A DNA stretch of 64,000 nt from Hordeum vulgare subsp. vulgare (taxonomy: Eukaryota > Streptophyta > Magnoliopsida > Poales > Poaceae). Under the pieces are notes generated by a model. It did no database searches. It was given only the letters and a program-made list of their open reading frames with translations, and was not told where the DNA came from. The stretch is taken from NCBI RefSeq assembly GCF_904849725.1, contig NC_058519.1, positions 359,693,974-359,757,973 on the forward strand, in the 5' to 3' direction. Every line of letters begins with the position of its first letter. The first letter of the stretch is position 1. Made by a program: the position numbers and the translations under genes. Below, one piece after another: positions 23,283 to 34,779 of this stretch.

Positions 23283-24713
23283 ATTGTTGAACTCGCAAGG
23301 AGCTAAAGGTGAGATCAATATTATCTCAAGTCATGTCTTCCACCGATATGACTCTACGTACACCAAGTGTTTGCTTCTATATAGTAATGAGAAATAAAAT
23401 GTGTTGTGGGTATAAAGAGGATAGCTTTGCATGATATTGGAGAACTAAAATATGAAAATAGAGGCTACAATAAATAAAGTTAGAATATATTAAAATATAT
23501 TACAAATAGCGAGTGTTGAATAATGATGGCATGGTATGCGGAATCATCCTAGGAAATTGATAACAAGAGCTTATGTACTTTCCATACTTGGATCATATGA
23601 ACTTATGATTGGACCTGTAGCAAGCATCTGCAACTACTAGAAATCATAAAGGTAAAACCTAACCATAGCCTTAAGTATCAAGTCCTCTTTACTCCCATAC
23701 ACGCACGACTCTCTTACTCGGGTGTAAGTTTCTGTCACTCTCGCCTTCCACTATAAGAGAATCATGACCATATTGCAACACCCTCCATTGTGGATCTTTC
23801 ACGTGTGCGCCTCACAGAAAGCACCTTAGGACAACACCAAAATAAAACATACACTCATACCAATCAAGATCATCAATCAACCAAAGGACAACATAGATCT
23901 ACTCAAACATCATAGGATGGCAATCAATCATTGATTAAAAATATGTGGCATGAAACACCATCTTCAATTAGGGGATTACAATGGGGTGCAGGAGAGTGGA
24001 CTACTGAAAAGACATGAGGAGGGCAATGAAGATGGTGATGTTGATGAAGACGATCACCGTGGTGATGGTTCCCCCGGTGGCGCTCCAGCGTCACCGGAAG
24101 AGAGGAGGAGAGAGTATTCCCCCTAGGCCTCTTCCTCCAAGGCCTATCCCAAGATGGGGATAGGTTCTCCCCTCTAGTCCTTGGCCTCGAAGGCTCCTAG
24201 AGGGGTGAGAGCCCCTCTGGGATTGAATCCCTCTCTCTATTTCTCTCCTGTTTTCGCTACTATTTTCTCTACAGATTGGTTTTTCATCGATATAAAGAGT
24301 TGCGGCGGAGGAAATTCTAATCTAGGATTATTTTTTATGGTTTCTTTATTTATAGGATTTTTGGGCGTTGGAATCATGCCAATATGGGCCACGCTGCGCC
24401 CACTATATATCAGCCCACACTAGGGGGATGGCGCGCCCTGGTGTGTAGTGGGCACCAAGGGGCCCTCTCATGGTTCTTTACTCCATCATTTCTCTTTTCT
24501 TCTAAAAAATCATCAAAAAGTTTTGTCGGATTCCAAGAACTTTTATTTCTACACAAAAAACAAAACCACGGTAGTTGTGCTGAAAACAACATCGGTCCGG
24601 GTTAGTTCTAAATAAATCATATAAAGTGCTGCAAAACCATATAAAAGTATTGTAAACGTAGGCAAACATGGCATGAATACTTCATATATTATCGATATGT
24701 TGGATCCGTATCA

Positions 24714-25437
24714 TGGTTCACATTTTATTAATGGTCCTTTTGGCAAGATGTTTTCTAGATATGATGTTAACCATAGAATTGCATCTCCCTATCATCCTCA
24801 ATATATTGGTCAAGTAGAAATAACCAATAGAGAAATAAAATTAATATTGCAAAACACTATCAATATGTCTTGATATAATTGATCTAAGAAATTAGATGAT
24901 GCATTGTGGGACTATAGAACATCTTATAAAAATCCTATGTGTATGTCTCCTTATAAAATGGTTTGTGGAAAAGAATGTCATTTACCTCTGGAGTTAGAAC
25001 ATAAAGCTTATTGGGCAAGTAAAGAACTCAACTATGATTTCAAACTTGGTCGTAAAAAGAGGTTATTTGATATTTGCTCATTAGGTGAATGGAGAACCCA
25101 AGCTTATGGGAATTCCAAACTATTCAAAGAACAGGTTAAAAGATGGCATGACAGAAGAATCCAAAAGCGAGAATTCAAAGTTGGTGAATATTTTCTATTG
25201 TACAATTCCCGTCTTAGATTTTATGCACGAAAACTTCTCTCCAAATGGGATGGGCCATATATCATCGAAGAAGTTTATCGGTCTGGAGCCATCAAGATCA
25301 ATAATCCAGAAGGCACTAACCCTAAGGTGGTCAATAGGCAAAGAATAAAGAACTACATTTCAGGTACACCTATTAATGTTGAAACAAATATTATTCAAAG
25401 TGTGACACCGGAGGAACACATAAAAGGGACCTTCTAG
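24714..25437 (+). pseudogene. integrase core and C-terminus, second part, element G
   Basis: The frame resumes with the residues that follow the second catalytic Asp (SHFINGPFGKMFSRYD) and reaches the catalytic Glu in QYIGQVEITNREI. After two in-frame stops near 24873-24885, the open part 24904-25437 encodes the C-terminal domain, with MSPYKMVCGKECHLPLELEH and SKWDGPYIIEEV, both typical of Athila-type integrases. There is no chromodomain, unlike P and Q. It ends in a stop at 25437. All three catalytic acids exist across the split gene, but stops and the H insertion make it nonfunctional. Confidence 0.8.
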
Positions 25438-25794
25438 AACACTCCAGAACCCTTAAAAGGAAGAGGTATGTGAACGGTACGTAAACGAACTCCGAAAATC
25501 CACAAAAATATTTTCTATTAGTTTTGGAATATTATAAAAATAGGAAATTGATAAACAGATGGGAAGGCAACCAAGCTGCCCACTAGGCACGAGGTCGTGC
25601 CAGCCCCCCTCGCGCTGCGTGGTGGGTAGGGGGCCCTCGAGCACCTTCGTGGCTCCGTTTTATTGTAGGACAAGTATTTCCTTGTATAAAAATTCTTTAT
25701 ATATACCTCCCCATGATTTCACCCTAGTACCACGAAGAAATCCTCTCTTCATGTCTCGTAATGTTTTTCTGTGAGAACCATCAAGCCGGGCATC

Positions 25795-26327
25795 ATGTAT
25801 TCTCCCTCCTCCAACCGCGTAGAAGAGGATGCTTGGCTAATGAAGATGGAACTAAAGAGGAGGAACCGGTAGAAGCCACCAAGGAGAACAAGGGCAAGGA
25901 AGTCAAGGAGGATCAAGCTCAAGAAGAAGGGCAGGCCATGCCTGCAAAAGAAGAGGAGGCCCAAGATTACCTCCAAACCTACTATGAGCATCTCACCCCT
26001 ACTGAAATCGAAGCCTTTAGAGCCTTCAAAACGGTTCGTGTTCAGAATAAAAATCTTACTCGTGAAAATATTTTTTTAAAGGACCAAATCATCAGCCTCC
26101 ATATCATTATTCAACAAGTGGAGAACCTCTTGAGGCTACATTCTGACGCTACCTCATCATCTACACCACCACAAACTTCATCTTCATCAACAAAGAAGGA
26201 ACTTAAGTACACGGGTATGGGCACTCCCCTTGGCTTGTGCCAAGCTTGGGGGAGGTGCCCCAGTATCATATCACCGTCACTCCTATTATCTTTATCCACC
26301 TTAGTTCGATATTTAGCTATTTCGTGA
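25795..26327 (+). pseudogene. accessory ORF downstream of integrase, element G, frameshifted
   Basis: An ATG at 25795 opens MYSPSSNRVEEDAWLMKMEL, then a one-base shift leads to a charged, Glu/Lys-rich stretch (EATKENKGKEVKEDQ), followed by YLQTYYEHLTPTEIEAFRAF and a probable coiled coil (ENIFLKDQIISLHIIIQQVE). The position after integrase is that of the env-like or extra ORF of Athila elements, but no signal peptide or membrane segment is visible, so an envelope role is not supported. The end runs into a sequence rich in the AAGCTTGGGGGAGG type. Confidence 0.5.
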
Positions 26328-27760
26328 TTTAGTCAAATAAAAGTTGAGTTCAATTAATCTTTTGAGTACTAGTTTTGTGATCTATCTATCTATCTATGTA
26401 ATTGAGTGAGAGTTATATAATAAAGTTTAGTTTGAGTTTTTGGTTCTTAATTTCTTCCCGCAATCAAAATAAAGGAAAATAATGCAAAAGATCATATGCT
26501 AATCTTATAGGTAGTAGTGACATCACATAAGGAAAGTATACGTGGTAAAATTTGTTGAAGGTTGACAAACATAGCATTGGTAGGTGATGCAACACATGAA
26601 ATCATTAATAGAGGAGGAGAATATTTACATGCAAATACACAATCCTTGACATTTTTATGATGGTGAGCCACATTAATTATAATATGCGAAAATTGTTGAC
26701 GTTGGACAAGGAAGACAACGTAATGATTTATGTTTGTTCACATTCATATAGAAGTTATATTGTTATATATCCTCTAATATGTGGTGCTTGCCCAATATTT
26801 TTGCTATCCAAAACCCCACACTAAATAGAGATACTACTGGTGCATCCAAAACCTTATACCCAAATCAATGTTTAAAGAATCCACCATACCTACCTATGGA
26901 TTGAGTAAGATCCTTCAAGTAAGTTGTCATAGGTGCACAAGGCAACAAAAATTGTATCCAAACATGTTCGATCATTTAGTGTAAGGGAAATTAAGTCTTG
27001 TACGAACTTGTGATGGCAATAATAAGAGCAATAAACCGCACAATAAAGGCTGCCATCATAAGGGGCAATATATGTAACATTCCTTTGCACTAAGGGATTT
27101 GGCATACAACCAAAAAGCGCATGACAACCCGTGCTTCCCTCTGCGAAGGGCCTATCTTTTACTTCTATGCACTATTCAAATTATTCTTCTCTACTCCTCT
27201 TTACATTCTCTTTGGCAAGCATCATGTGATGGGGAAAGATCTAGAAATATATATCCACTTGAACGTGGGTGGTCATGAGTTATTATTGTTGACATCACCC
27301 TTCATGTGAATACGTTAGGAGGCAACATTTTAAGCCCCTATCTTTCTATGTATCCGGTTGAAACCTTTTTCTCATACGTATGTTGTGAGTGTTAGCAATC
27401 ATAGAATACTAAATAATGGTTGAGTATGTAGACTTGCTTAAAAGCTCCGATATGTGAACCTTCTTGAAAATGTGATGAATTGTGTTGCAAAGTTGACTGA
27501 AAACTTAGTTTTCTAGTTTTCAATAGAGTTTATGGCTCATACTTCGATGTTGTGATGAATTTTTACTTGCTTCTAAGAACTTTTTATGATGAAAGTTATA
27601 TGTTGAAAATGTTGTGATGAAGTAATTTTATAAATTTTATTTGCTCTTATAATAAAGAACATGTGCTACTATGTCCGTTTTTTTTTTATCAAAACCTCTC
27701 TCTCAAAGCATGTGGTCATGATTTTCGTTGTCGGTTTTCTCTTGAGTACAAGCGAGGTCT
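26328..27760 (+). other. 3' noncoding region of element G
   Basis: About 1.4 kb with no supported protein. It contains the shared 16-base motif CCACCATACCTACCTA (26881-26896) followed by TGGATTGAGTAAGATCCTTC, also present in H (minus strand, about 16445-16468). The segment near 27120-27310 resembles H near 16080-16240 in reverse. Confidence 0.6.
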
Positions 27761-27774
27761 AAGCTTGGGAGAGT
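27761..27774 (+). other. polypurine tract, element G
   Basis: AAGCTTGGGAGAGT immediately before the LTR start TGATATGTCC at 27775. Confidence 0.7.
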
Positions 27775-29288
27775 TGATATGTCCATTTTGCATCATGTTT
27801 TACTACTGTTATTTATAGTTTTTTATGAATTATACCACTTTATGGATTAATTCTAATTTCTTTTCTCTCATAATATGCAAGGTTTATACCAAGAGGGAGA
27901 ATAGTGACAGGTGGAATTCTGGACTTGAAAAAGCTATGTCAGAGATACCTATTATGAACATCTCCAAATGGGCTGAAACCTTACAAGGATTTTCTATGGA
28001 ATAAATAAGAAATATTGGAAAAAAGAAGCACCACAGGGGAGATGCGAGGTGGCCACTAGGCACCAGGGTGCGCCAACCCCCCTAGCGCAGCCTGGTGGGT
28101 AGTGGGCCACCCAGCCCACTTTGACGACTATCTTCTAGTATATATTCTCTTTTGACATGGAAAAATGAGGAGAGGAATTTCGGGACGAAGTGCCACCGTC
28201 TCGAGGCAGAACCTGGGCATGAGCACTTTTGCCCTCCGGCAAAGAGATTTCGTCGGAGGAACTTCCCTCGTCAAGAGGGAAATCGAGGCCATCACTATCA
28301 CCAACAACCCTCTCACCTTGAGGAGTCCAATCTTCATCAACATCTTCAACATCAAACCACCTCTCAAAACCCTAGTTCATCTCTTGTGCTCAATATTTTA
28401 CGGGAACCTTAGATTGGTATCTGGGGTGTGAGTAGTAGTGTTGATTACATCTTGTAGTTAATGCTTTATGGTTTATTTGGTGGAAGATCATATGTTCAGA
28501 TCCAATATGCTATTTAATACCTCTCTAATCATGAGCATGTTTATCACTTGTGAGTAGTTACTTTTGTTCTTGAGGCCATCGGAGAAGTCATGTTAAAAGT
28601 AGTCATGTGAACTTGATATTCGTTTGATGTTTTGATGATATGAATGTTGTGATTCCCTTAGTGGTGTTATGTGAAAGTCGACTACATAACACTTCACCAT
28701 CTTTGGGCCTAAGGAATTGCATTGTGGAGAAGTAATTAGATGGTGGGTTGCGAGAGTGAACGAAACATAAATCCCGTGTTTATGCACTATTTCGTAAGGG
28801 GTTGATTCAGATCCCTATGTTTAATGCTATGGTTAGAATTTATTCCCAATACTTTACTCATAGTTGCGGATTCTTGTGGGAGGGTTAATCATAAGTGGCA
28901 GGGTTGCTCAAGTAAGAACAATGCCCAACCACCAGTCCACCCACATACCAAATTATCAAAGTACCGAACACAAATTAACCCGACATGATGATAGTGACTA
29001 GATGAAATTCCCGTGTGCCGTTAAGAACGCTTTGCCTATTATAAGAAACTGTTCTAGCTTGTCCTTTGCCCCAAAAGGATTGGGATACCTTGCTTCACCT
29101 ATTATTACTATTGCTACTCGTTACTTGTTACAGTAATCTTGTTATCAAACAACTTGTTACCGCTATTTCAGTGCTTGTAGAAATTACCTTGCTGAAAACC
29201 GCTTGTCATTTCCTTATGCTCCTCGTTGGGTTTGACACTCTTAATTATAAAAAGAACTACGATTCACCCCTATACTTGTGGGTCATTA
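27775..29288 (+). repeat. 3' LTR of element G
   Basis: About 1.5 kb, starting TGATATGTCCATTTTGCATC and ending near GTGGGTCATTA, where the terminal CA appears changed to TA. The GC-rich U3 block (28040-28110) carries CCCAACCCCCCTAGCGCAG-type sequence, as in the 25560-25640 region. It resembles abundant Triticeae Sabrina/WHAM-type LTRs (from memory). No convincing duplication is visible because the element's left end is missing. Confidence 0.75.
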
Positions 29289-29370
29289 CTGTTGAGTTCT
29301 TAAAGGAGGCCCTTCCAGGGGTCGAGGGTTACACGATCGGCCGAATGAAGAAAACTCACTAGGTAAAAAT
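29289..29370. other. short unassigned spacer
   Basis: 82 bases between the end of LTR G and the first retroelement-like codons of L. I see nothing specific in it. Confidence 0.4.
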
Positions 29371-30200
29371 CTACATCGATGACACCTGGTACAGCTTAGA
29401 TGCTGACTCAAACGAGTTAGGGTACTGGGTTCCATTTGGCAAGATCCATGTCTTCATTGGTGAGATTGGCTGGTCAGCTTTGGAATTGGCCACTATCGCC
29501 GACTCACTTGAGGTCACCCTCCAGGTTGAGTCCCGCTTGGTTGACACGCGTCCGTTTAACATTCTCATCACATTCGTCGATGGATCGGTCTAGGACTGTG
29601 AGACGAGTGCCGGCTTGATTACCACACGTGATACTTTTGTCGTCTGAGATGCTGAGTAGACCAAAGATACCGAGTCAATTGTCTTGCTTTTTTATGAAAT
29701 CTCGGAGGATATTCCGATGAGGAGATTCGTGTCGAGTTAGATGAACCGACTCAATATGTTGCGGTATACATGGCTGAGGATTAGAATCAGAAAATAGAGG
29801 AACTGGCGTGCCCTGAGGTAGATCTGGCAAGCAATAGCAACCCACCTCGAGTCATGCCGTCTCGGTTAACCAGCGGCATGATAGCAGAACCGGCTACTCT
29901 AGCGGCTGCCGGCTCGGCGAAAACAAGGGCTTAAGCTTTGTTCGAGATGGCGGTGAATCTTAGCGAGCTCCTCACATATCTCGTAACTCTAGAAAACGTG
30001 GAAGCCCAGAATGTGGAAATAACAAAGTGCAAGGAACATCTGCCAAGATTCCGGAAGATATCTATAATGAGAATGCACATCTCATTTAAGCCGAGAACAA
30101 AGTCCTCGAGGAGGCCATGTGCATGGAACCACAAGGAATTCATCTTGGTTTTTGCTGAAATGAGTCTTCATCACTTCATCTGGGAAGGAACCAGAGTCGG
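29371..30200 (+). pseudogene. gag N-terminal region of L, decayed
   Basis: An open stretch from 29371 reads IYIDDTWYSLDADSNELGYW, then VPFGKIHVFIGEIGW, up to a stop near 29592. Later blocks include EIRVELDEPTQYVAVYMAED and MPSRLTSGMIAEPATLAAAG. The codon choice looks protein-like despite stops. I assign it to gag only because the recognisable gag core follows at 30970. Confidence 0.4.
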
Positions 30201-30969
30201 CTTCCTCCCTCCCTAGAGTCGGGCAGACTATTCCATACACTATAGGGCACTCCCTGTGTGGAGGATTGACAAGTGAGGACTGGTCTACCAGGCGTAAGAC
30301 CTGTGATACCGCAATTGACTCAGGTTGTGACTCCAAATACGACCTGTTTCCCAACACCCATCAACCAGCAGATGTCGGAGCAGTATCAGACGGTCAAAAT
30401 CAAGTTGAGTATTTTCACACACGAGTTAGTCATTACTCAAATCTACTCGAACATGTATGGTCGGCAACACAGAATCTGGTTGTGATGCCCATCACCGAAA
30501 ACACGCCCATGGAGATCGAGGCCAAGAAAGCAAATGACGTGCTATAGACAATGATCATTTAGCAATGAACTACTATCACAGCCCAAACCGGCTTCATTAA
30601 ACCACTCATCAAAGCCATAGAAGGAGTCAACATGGAAAGTCGCCTGCAGTCTCGAGTTCAGCATGACGCGGGAAGGAGCAGCAAGCCCTACTGCATCCAA
30701 CACTTTCAGAGCCGCATTCCATTATCCATAACGCACGGGTTGAGCGACTACCAGGAACGGGCAATGTCGGTGAAGAATTCGTTCAACCAGCACCTTGCTA
30801 CCCACCCAGCCCAACCCCGCATACAGTTAGGAGCACGGGGATCACAAGCCGAACCATTGGAACTCCGTATTTGGGACCAAATCTAAGGAACGAGTGTATG
30901 CAACCAGATTTCAAAGGCCCCCTCTAGGTTTCGAATTACATAGTTAGTCTCTAACCTAAAGAGTGGATA

Positions 30970-31700
30970 GAGAGTTATGAGGTAGTTATGGACATGATGG
31001 AAGTCAGCAACGCAATGTGTGCTCGCTATTTAACCATGATGCTTGAAGCACTGACACGGAGATGGTTGAAGAATTTACCAACAAACTCAATTAACACCTG
31101 TCACAAACTGATGGAGTGTTTTATCAAGAACTTTCATGGGACTTGCAAGCGCCCGACCTCCATCGTTGATTTGGAACAGTGTGTTCAACAGGGTGATGAG
31201 TCAACCTTCATTGGTCACGATGAATCACAGAAATTATACACTCTTCAGATAGCATCACAACTCCAGAAGCAGTCCTCATCCTGGAATGGGTCCATCGTTT
31301 TCATTCATTGGCTTAGAAACAATGCCACCTGAAAAGGAAAATCAAGGATATGGGCAACATGATGGATGTTCTCACAAGATGTGTCGAGTCAGATAACACA
31401 AAGGATCCAACTTTGGACGCAAAAAAGTCTGACAAGGCCAAGGAAAATACTGGAAATGCTCCTCAACATAATGGTAACACCGATAACAACAAGAACAACA
31501 ACAACAACAACAACACCAGAAACAAAAACAACAACAACAACAACAACAACTTCAAGCGGAAAAACCCAAAGGGAAGTTCTGACTTTGTCGCCAACACGAG
31601 TACTGGGTTCCAGAACCAACATCAGAACAATTCCCGGAAGCCTTATTCTAGGAATCACCCCATAAGAAGAGGCACTCAAAGGTCCATGTCCCAAACATAG
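30970..31700 (+). pseudogene. gag core and Asn-rich tail of L
   Basis: 30970-31332 encodes a gag capsid-like segment: NAMCARYLTMMLEALTRRWL, then LPTNSINTCHKLMECFIKNF and HGTCKRPTSIVDLEQCVQQG, a pattern typical of plant Ty3/gypsy gag (W-L-x-L-P ... F-I-x-x-F). A shift separates it from 31350-31700, which is lysine-rich and then becomes a long Asn run encoded by AAC repeats, ending in ordinary low-complexity sequence. The expected zinc knuckle is not visible. Confidence 0.65.
31481..31552. repeat. (AAC)n microsatellite
   Basis: About 20 AAC units with a few interruptions inside the gag tail of L. It encodes poly-Asn in the gag frame and a Val/Thr-rich artefact on the other strand. Confidence 0.95.
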
Positions 31701-32229
31701 TTTCGACAACAAGTCGGCAAATCACTCTTGGGAAAACTGCTTTATCATGTAGGAATTCCACAAGCAGACAGTTTAGGGTCATCACCAAGGGGGCGGCAAC
31801 AGCATACCTTCCGGCAGCATGGGAGCTAGAGTCTCAGGAGCCTGGTTTCCAGGTTACGGGTTCGAGAAGTCCGACTTCCAAGGAAGAGGCCATCCCAACT
31901 GATGATTCGCAGGGAGTCGGTAACATTGATGGTCACAATTAGAGAGAAGGTGACGGATATCAACAGTAGGAACACTCATCTGGTTTCTAGAGTAACCCAA
32001 AGCAGTTAAACAGTGGGAAGTATCATGTATTAACAACTAGCACATGCAAGTGCAACAAAACACTGCACCCACGAGCCGTCAACATAGTCTAGCCGATAGT
32101 TCTAGTGTACTTAAACTGTTCTGAGCATCCAGTCGTGTGGAGTAGAGAGGATCATCCCTCCGGGTTGACAACCCCGGAAGTGTGGCGCTGGTGATTGCAC
32201 CCCAGGTGGGGGTTACAAGTTAACCAAGG

Positions 32230-32859
32230 TACTCACTAACGGAGGGAGAAACATCAGTATTCTCTACTATGCTACTTTCAAGCGGATGAATTCGTCTGAA
32301 AGCATGTTGAAACCATCATCTATAGAATTCCATCGTATTGTCCCTCGGAAGTCTGCCTAGCCAATTGGAAATATTTCCCTGAAAGATGCCTTCAGCACAA
32401 AGTACAAGTTCAAATCCAAATTCCCGACATTCAAAGTGGTTAAGATAAGAAGTCCTTATCATGCCCTTCTTGGAAGGCCGGCTTACACCAGGTTTATGGC
32501 ACGACCATGTTATGTTTACATGAAGTTAGAGATGCCAGAGCCCAAAGGAACCATCACAGTCAATGGAGACCGAAAAATCGCTATTGAGTGTGAAAGGGAG
32601 ATGCGTCATATGCAGAGTCGACTTGTGCCACCGAGGAGTTAAATTTTTACATGAACAATTTCGATACTAGATACATGACTTCTCTAAAGAAGCCCACCAC
32701 TGAGTGTGATAATTTTCTCAAATTCAAGTTGACAAATGACACTAAGTAGATTGATTTCACCCCAGGAGACTCTTCTCGGCAGTTCACCATTGGGTAAATA
32801 TGGATCCCGAATAGGAAGGAGCGCTCATCGAGTTCATCCGTGAGAGTAGGGAATCTTCA
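32230..32859 (+). pseudogene. aspartic protease and start of RT linker of L
   Basis: The frame reads NISILYYATFKRMNSSESML, then after a stop KVVKIRSPYHALLGRPAYTR and YVYMKLEMPEPKGTITVNGD, the second half of a retropepsin-like domain with its G-R-P loop. The first motif, where the catalytic Asp belongs, reads NGGRNIS, so the Asp is apparently lost. Codons after the stop at 32642 still resemble the protease-RT linker up to the insertion of M. Confidence 0.6.
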
Positions 32860-33572
32860 TGTAGGATCGAAAGTATGTCTAGAGGGGTGCTAATTAGACT
32901 ACTTGCCGAGATAAAAACTTAGCCTTTTCTCAATTTTAGTTATGGGCCAGTTTAGCAATTATGACTAGTCAAGTTCACCCGACACATGCATATCTAAGAG
33001 TATAGCAGCGAAAAGTGAAGACATGCAAATGTAATGTAGAGGGTTAGGTAGGAAGATCAAACGCAAAGGTTGACACGGTGATTTTTGGCGTGGTTTCGAT
33101 AGGTGGTGCTATCGTACGTCCACATTGGTGGAGACTTCAACCCACGAAGGGTAACGTCTGCGAGAGTCCATGGAGGGCTCCACCCACATGGGGTCCGCGA
33201 AGAAGCAGCGTTGTCTATTCTGACATGGCTTTCGTTCACACAGGACTAGCCTCACTCCCGGTAGATCTTCACGAAGTAGGCGATCTCCTTTCGCTTACAA
33301 ACTTTTTGGTTACACTCCACAACACGAAGTAGGAGGCTCCCAAGCGACACCTAACCAATCTAGGAGGCACCACCCTCCGAAAGGTAATAGATGTGAACTC
33401 CTTGCTCTTGTGCTTCAAAAGATAGTCTCCTCAACACTCAATCACTCTCTCATAGATTTGGCAGGGGTAGGAGAGATTGATCTTGATTGGAATCTCTTGA
33501 TCTAAGAAAATGGATCTGGCAAGTGTAAGTGTGTTCTAACTCATTCCTCTACAAATGAGAGGGGGTGGATGG

Positions 33573-33584
33573 GGTATATATAGG
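33573..33584 (-). promoter_or_regulatory. TATA box of M LTR
   Basis: The minus strand reads CCTATATATACC, in the middle of the LTR. Confidence 0.5.
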
Positions 33585-33639
33585 CATCCCCAAAAATCCA
33601 GCTGTTACAACATTATTGCCCAACTCAGTGACACTAAAA

Positions 33640-33870
33640 TGAATCTCGGTGGTACCGAGTTCACTAAATGTGGCAACTTGAATTCTCGGTGGGACCGATA
33701 TATCAATCCTGGTGGGACCGATATATGAATTTCGGTGGAACCTAGACCAGTTCCCAAATCTCGATGACACCAATTTCAAACTCAGAAATTCCGATTCTTG
33801 AAATCTTCTCAACTAAAACTTGGTCACTGAATCTCAATGGCACCGATGTGAAACTTGGTGGTACTGATAT
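33640..33870. repeat. CGGTGGGACCGA phrase repeats
   Basis: Short imperfect repeats such as TCGGTGGTACCGAG, TCGGTGGGACCGAT and TTGGTGGTACTGAT, about six copies, spaced irregularly in the M LTR. Each is partly palindromic (TCGGT...ACCGA). Confidence 0.7.
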
Positions 33871-34703
33871 GGTAGGTTTGGCATAGGATGTGTGTGGTGG
33901 AAAATTTGTAGGGCCGAGTGGAAATATTTGGTGGCATTGATTTTACTGATATGGCTTTGGATAGAGATTTTTTTGGTGGCTACCTGTAAGCACTTGAGCA
34001 GCCAATTCATCATAATACCTCACCCTCTTTTAATAGTATTGGATTTCCTATGGCCTCAAAGTGATTTTTCACAAATGTAAAAAGTAGAGTCTTCTTGCTT
34101 GAAGCTTGAGCCAATCCTATTTATTTCCTTGCATCAAGGGGCTTCTCCTCACAATCCTATAGCCAAGGCATCTTTGAACTTTTATGGAATATACTTGGAT
34201 AAGATCATTAGTCCAATGATGCATATGTTGTGATCAATTATCAAAACCACCTTAGGGAGCAACTTTGCTTTCAATCTCCTCCTTTTTGGTAATTGATGAT
34301 AACATATAAATCAAAGCTTCGAAAAAGATATAATTAATGATTAGCATCGACGCTTTGAGAAGTATGTGAAAAGCAAGGGCTCCCCTAAATTTGTGAATTA
34401 TTTGAAATTTTCCTTTGAATGCAAATGCACAATCGATTAGGATCATGGGTCACTCTTCCATGTCACATACAACTTGGTAGCACGCATAAATGATATGAAT
34501 GAATAGTAATGCACATAACACCAAACAAGAAAGTGAATGATCAAACAAAGGTAATAACGTGGTAGCAGCAATCAAACAAAGTATATGATCAAACACTTGT
34601 CCCAAACAGATAAGTTCATCCAAAACACCAAAAGTTTTGAAAAGACCAAAAGAGTCAAATAAAATGCAAGGCTCTCCCTCTCGAAGCCTATTTGATCTAT
34701 ACA

Positions 34704-34718
34704 CTTCTCCCCCTTTGG
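34704..34718 (-). other. polypurine tract, element M
   Basis: The minus strand reads CCAAAGGGGGAGAAG, a typical Copia polypurine tract directly before the LTR. Confidence 0.75.
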
Positions 34719-34779
34719 AAACAAGTTACCAAAAATTTCAAAGGTCTAGAACTAATCGCCTCTCTGGGATCGATCTCCT

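Larger units (their letters stand above)
11138..24713 (-). mobile_element. Element H: large non-autonomous Athila-like LTR element
   Basis: Minus-strand element flanked by TGGTT. The 5' LTR is 18991-24713 (carrying K), the primer-binding site 18961-18980, the internal region 15620-18990, the polypurine tract about 15620-15640, and the 3' LTR 11138-15619 (carrying J). With K and J removed, each LTR is only about 1.5 kb. The internal region has no gag, protease, polymerase or integrase, so H is a LARD-like passenger. Both LTRs share long matching stretches, for example around 14229-14900 and 23350-24000. Confidence 0.85.
18991..24713 (-). repeat. 5' LTR of element H (contains K)
   Basis: The minus strand starts TGATACGGATCCAACATATC at 24713 and ends in GATTATCA at 18991. 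Without K (19059-23282 plus one duplication copy) it is about 1.5 kb and collinear with 11138-15619. A TATA-like site lies near 24341-24356 (minus strand). Confidence 0.85.
10911..29288 (+). mobile_element. Element G: Athila-like LTR retrotransposon, 5' truncated, split by H
   Basis: Plus-strand element. Visible parts are the integrase core start (10911-11137), its continuation after the insertion (24719-25437), a coiled-coil accessory ORF (25795-26327), a 3' noncoding region, a polypurine tract (27761-27774) and a 3' LTR (27775-29288). Everything upstream of the integrase core (5' LTR, gag, protease, reverse transcriptase) is absent from the window, being cut at the right end of element E. 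The interruption 11138-24713 is element H, flanked by the duplicated TGGTT. Integrase residues continue across the interruption, which proves the two halves are one gene. Confidence 0.8.
29371..32859 (+). mobile_element. Element L: decayed Tat-like Ty3/gypsy internal fragment
   Basis: Plus-strand pieces in order: an N-terminal gag-like block (29371-30200), the gag core (30970-31332), an Asn-rich stretch (31350-31700) and a protease-like block (32230-32859). There are many stops and frameshifts, and no LTR of its own in the window. It ends exactly where the LTR of M starts (32860), so M inserted into L. Confidence 0.65.
32860..34703 (-). repeat. 3' LTR of element M
   Basis: 1.84 kb. Plus-strand ends are TGTAGGATCGAAAGTATGTC on the left and TCTATACA on the right, so TG...CA on both strands. 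It contains repeated CGGTGGGACCGAT-type phrases (33640-33870). The candidate target duplication on the left is CTTCA (32855-32859); the partner is not found. Confidence 0.7.

Noticed and set aside
31366..31712. Thr-rich and Val-rich frames beside gag of L
   Set aside because: They are alternate-frame readings of the AAC microsatellite.
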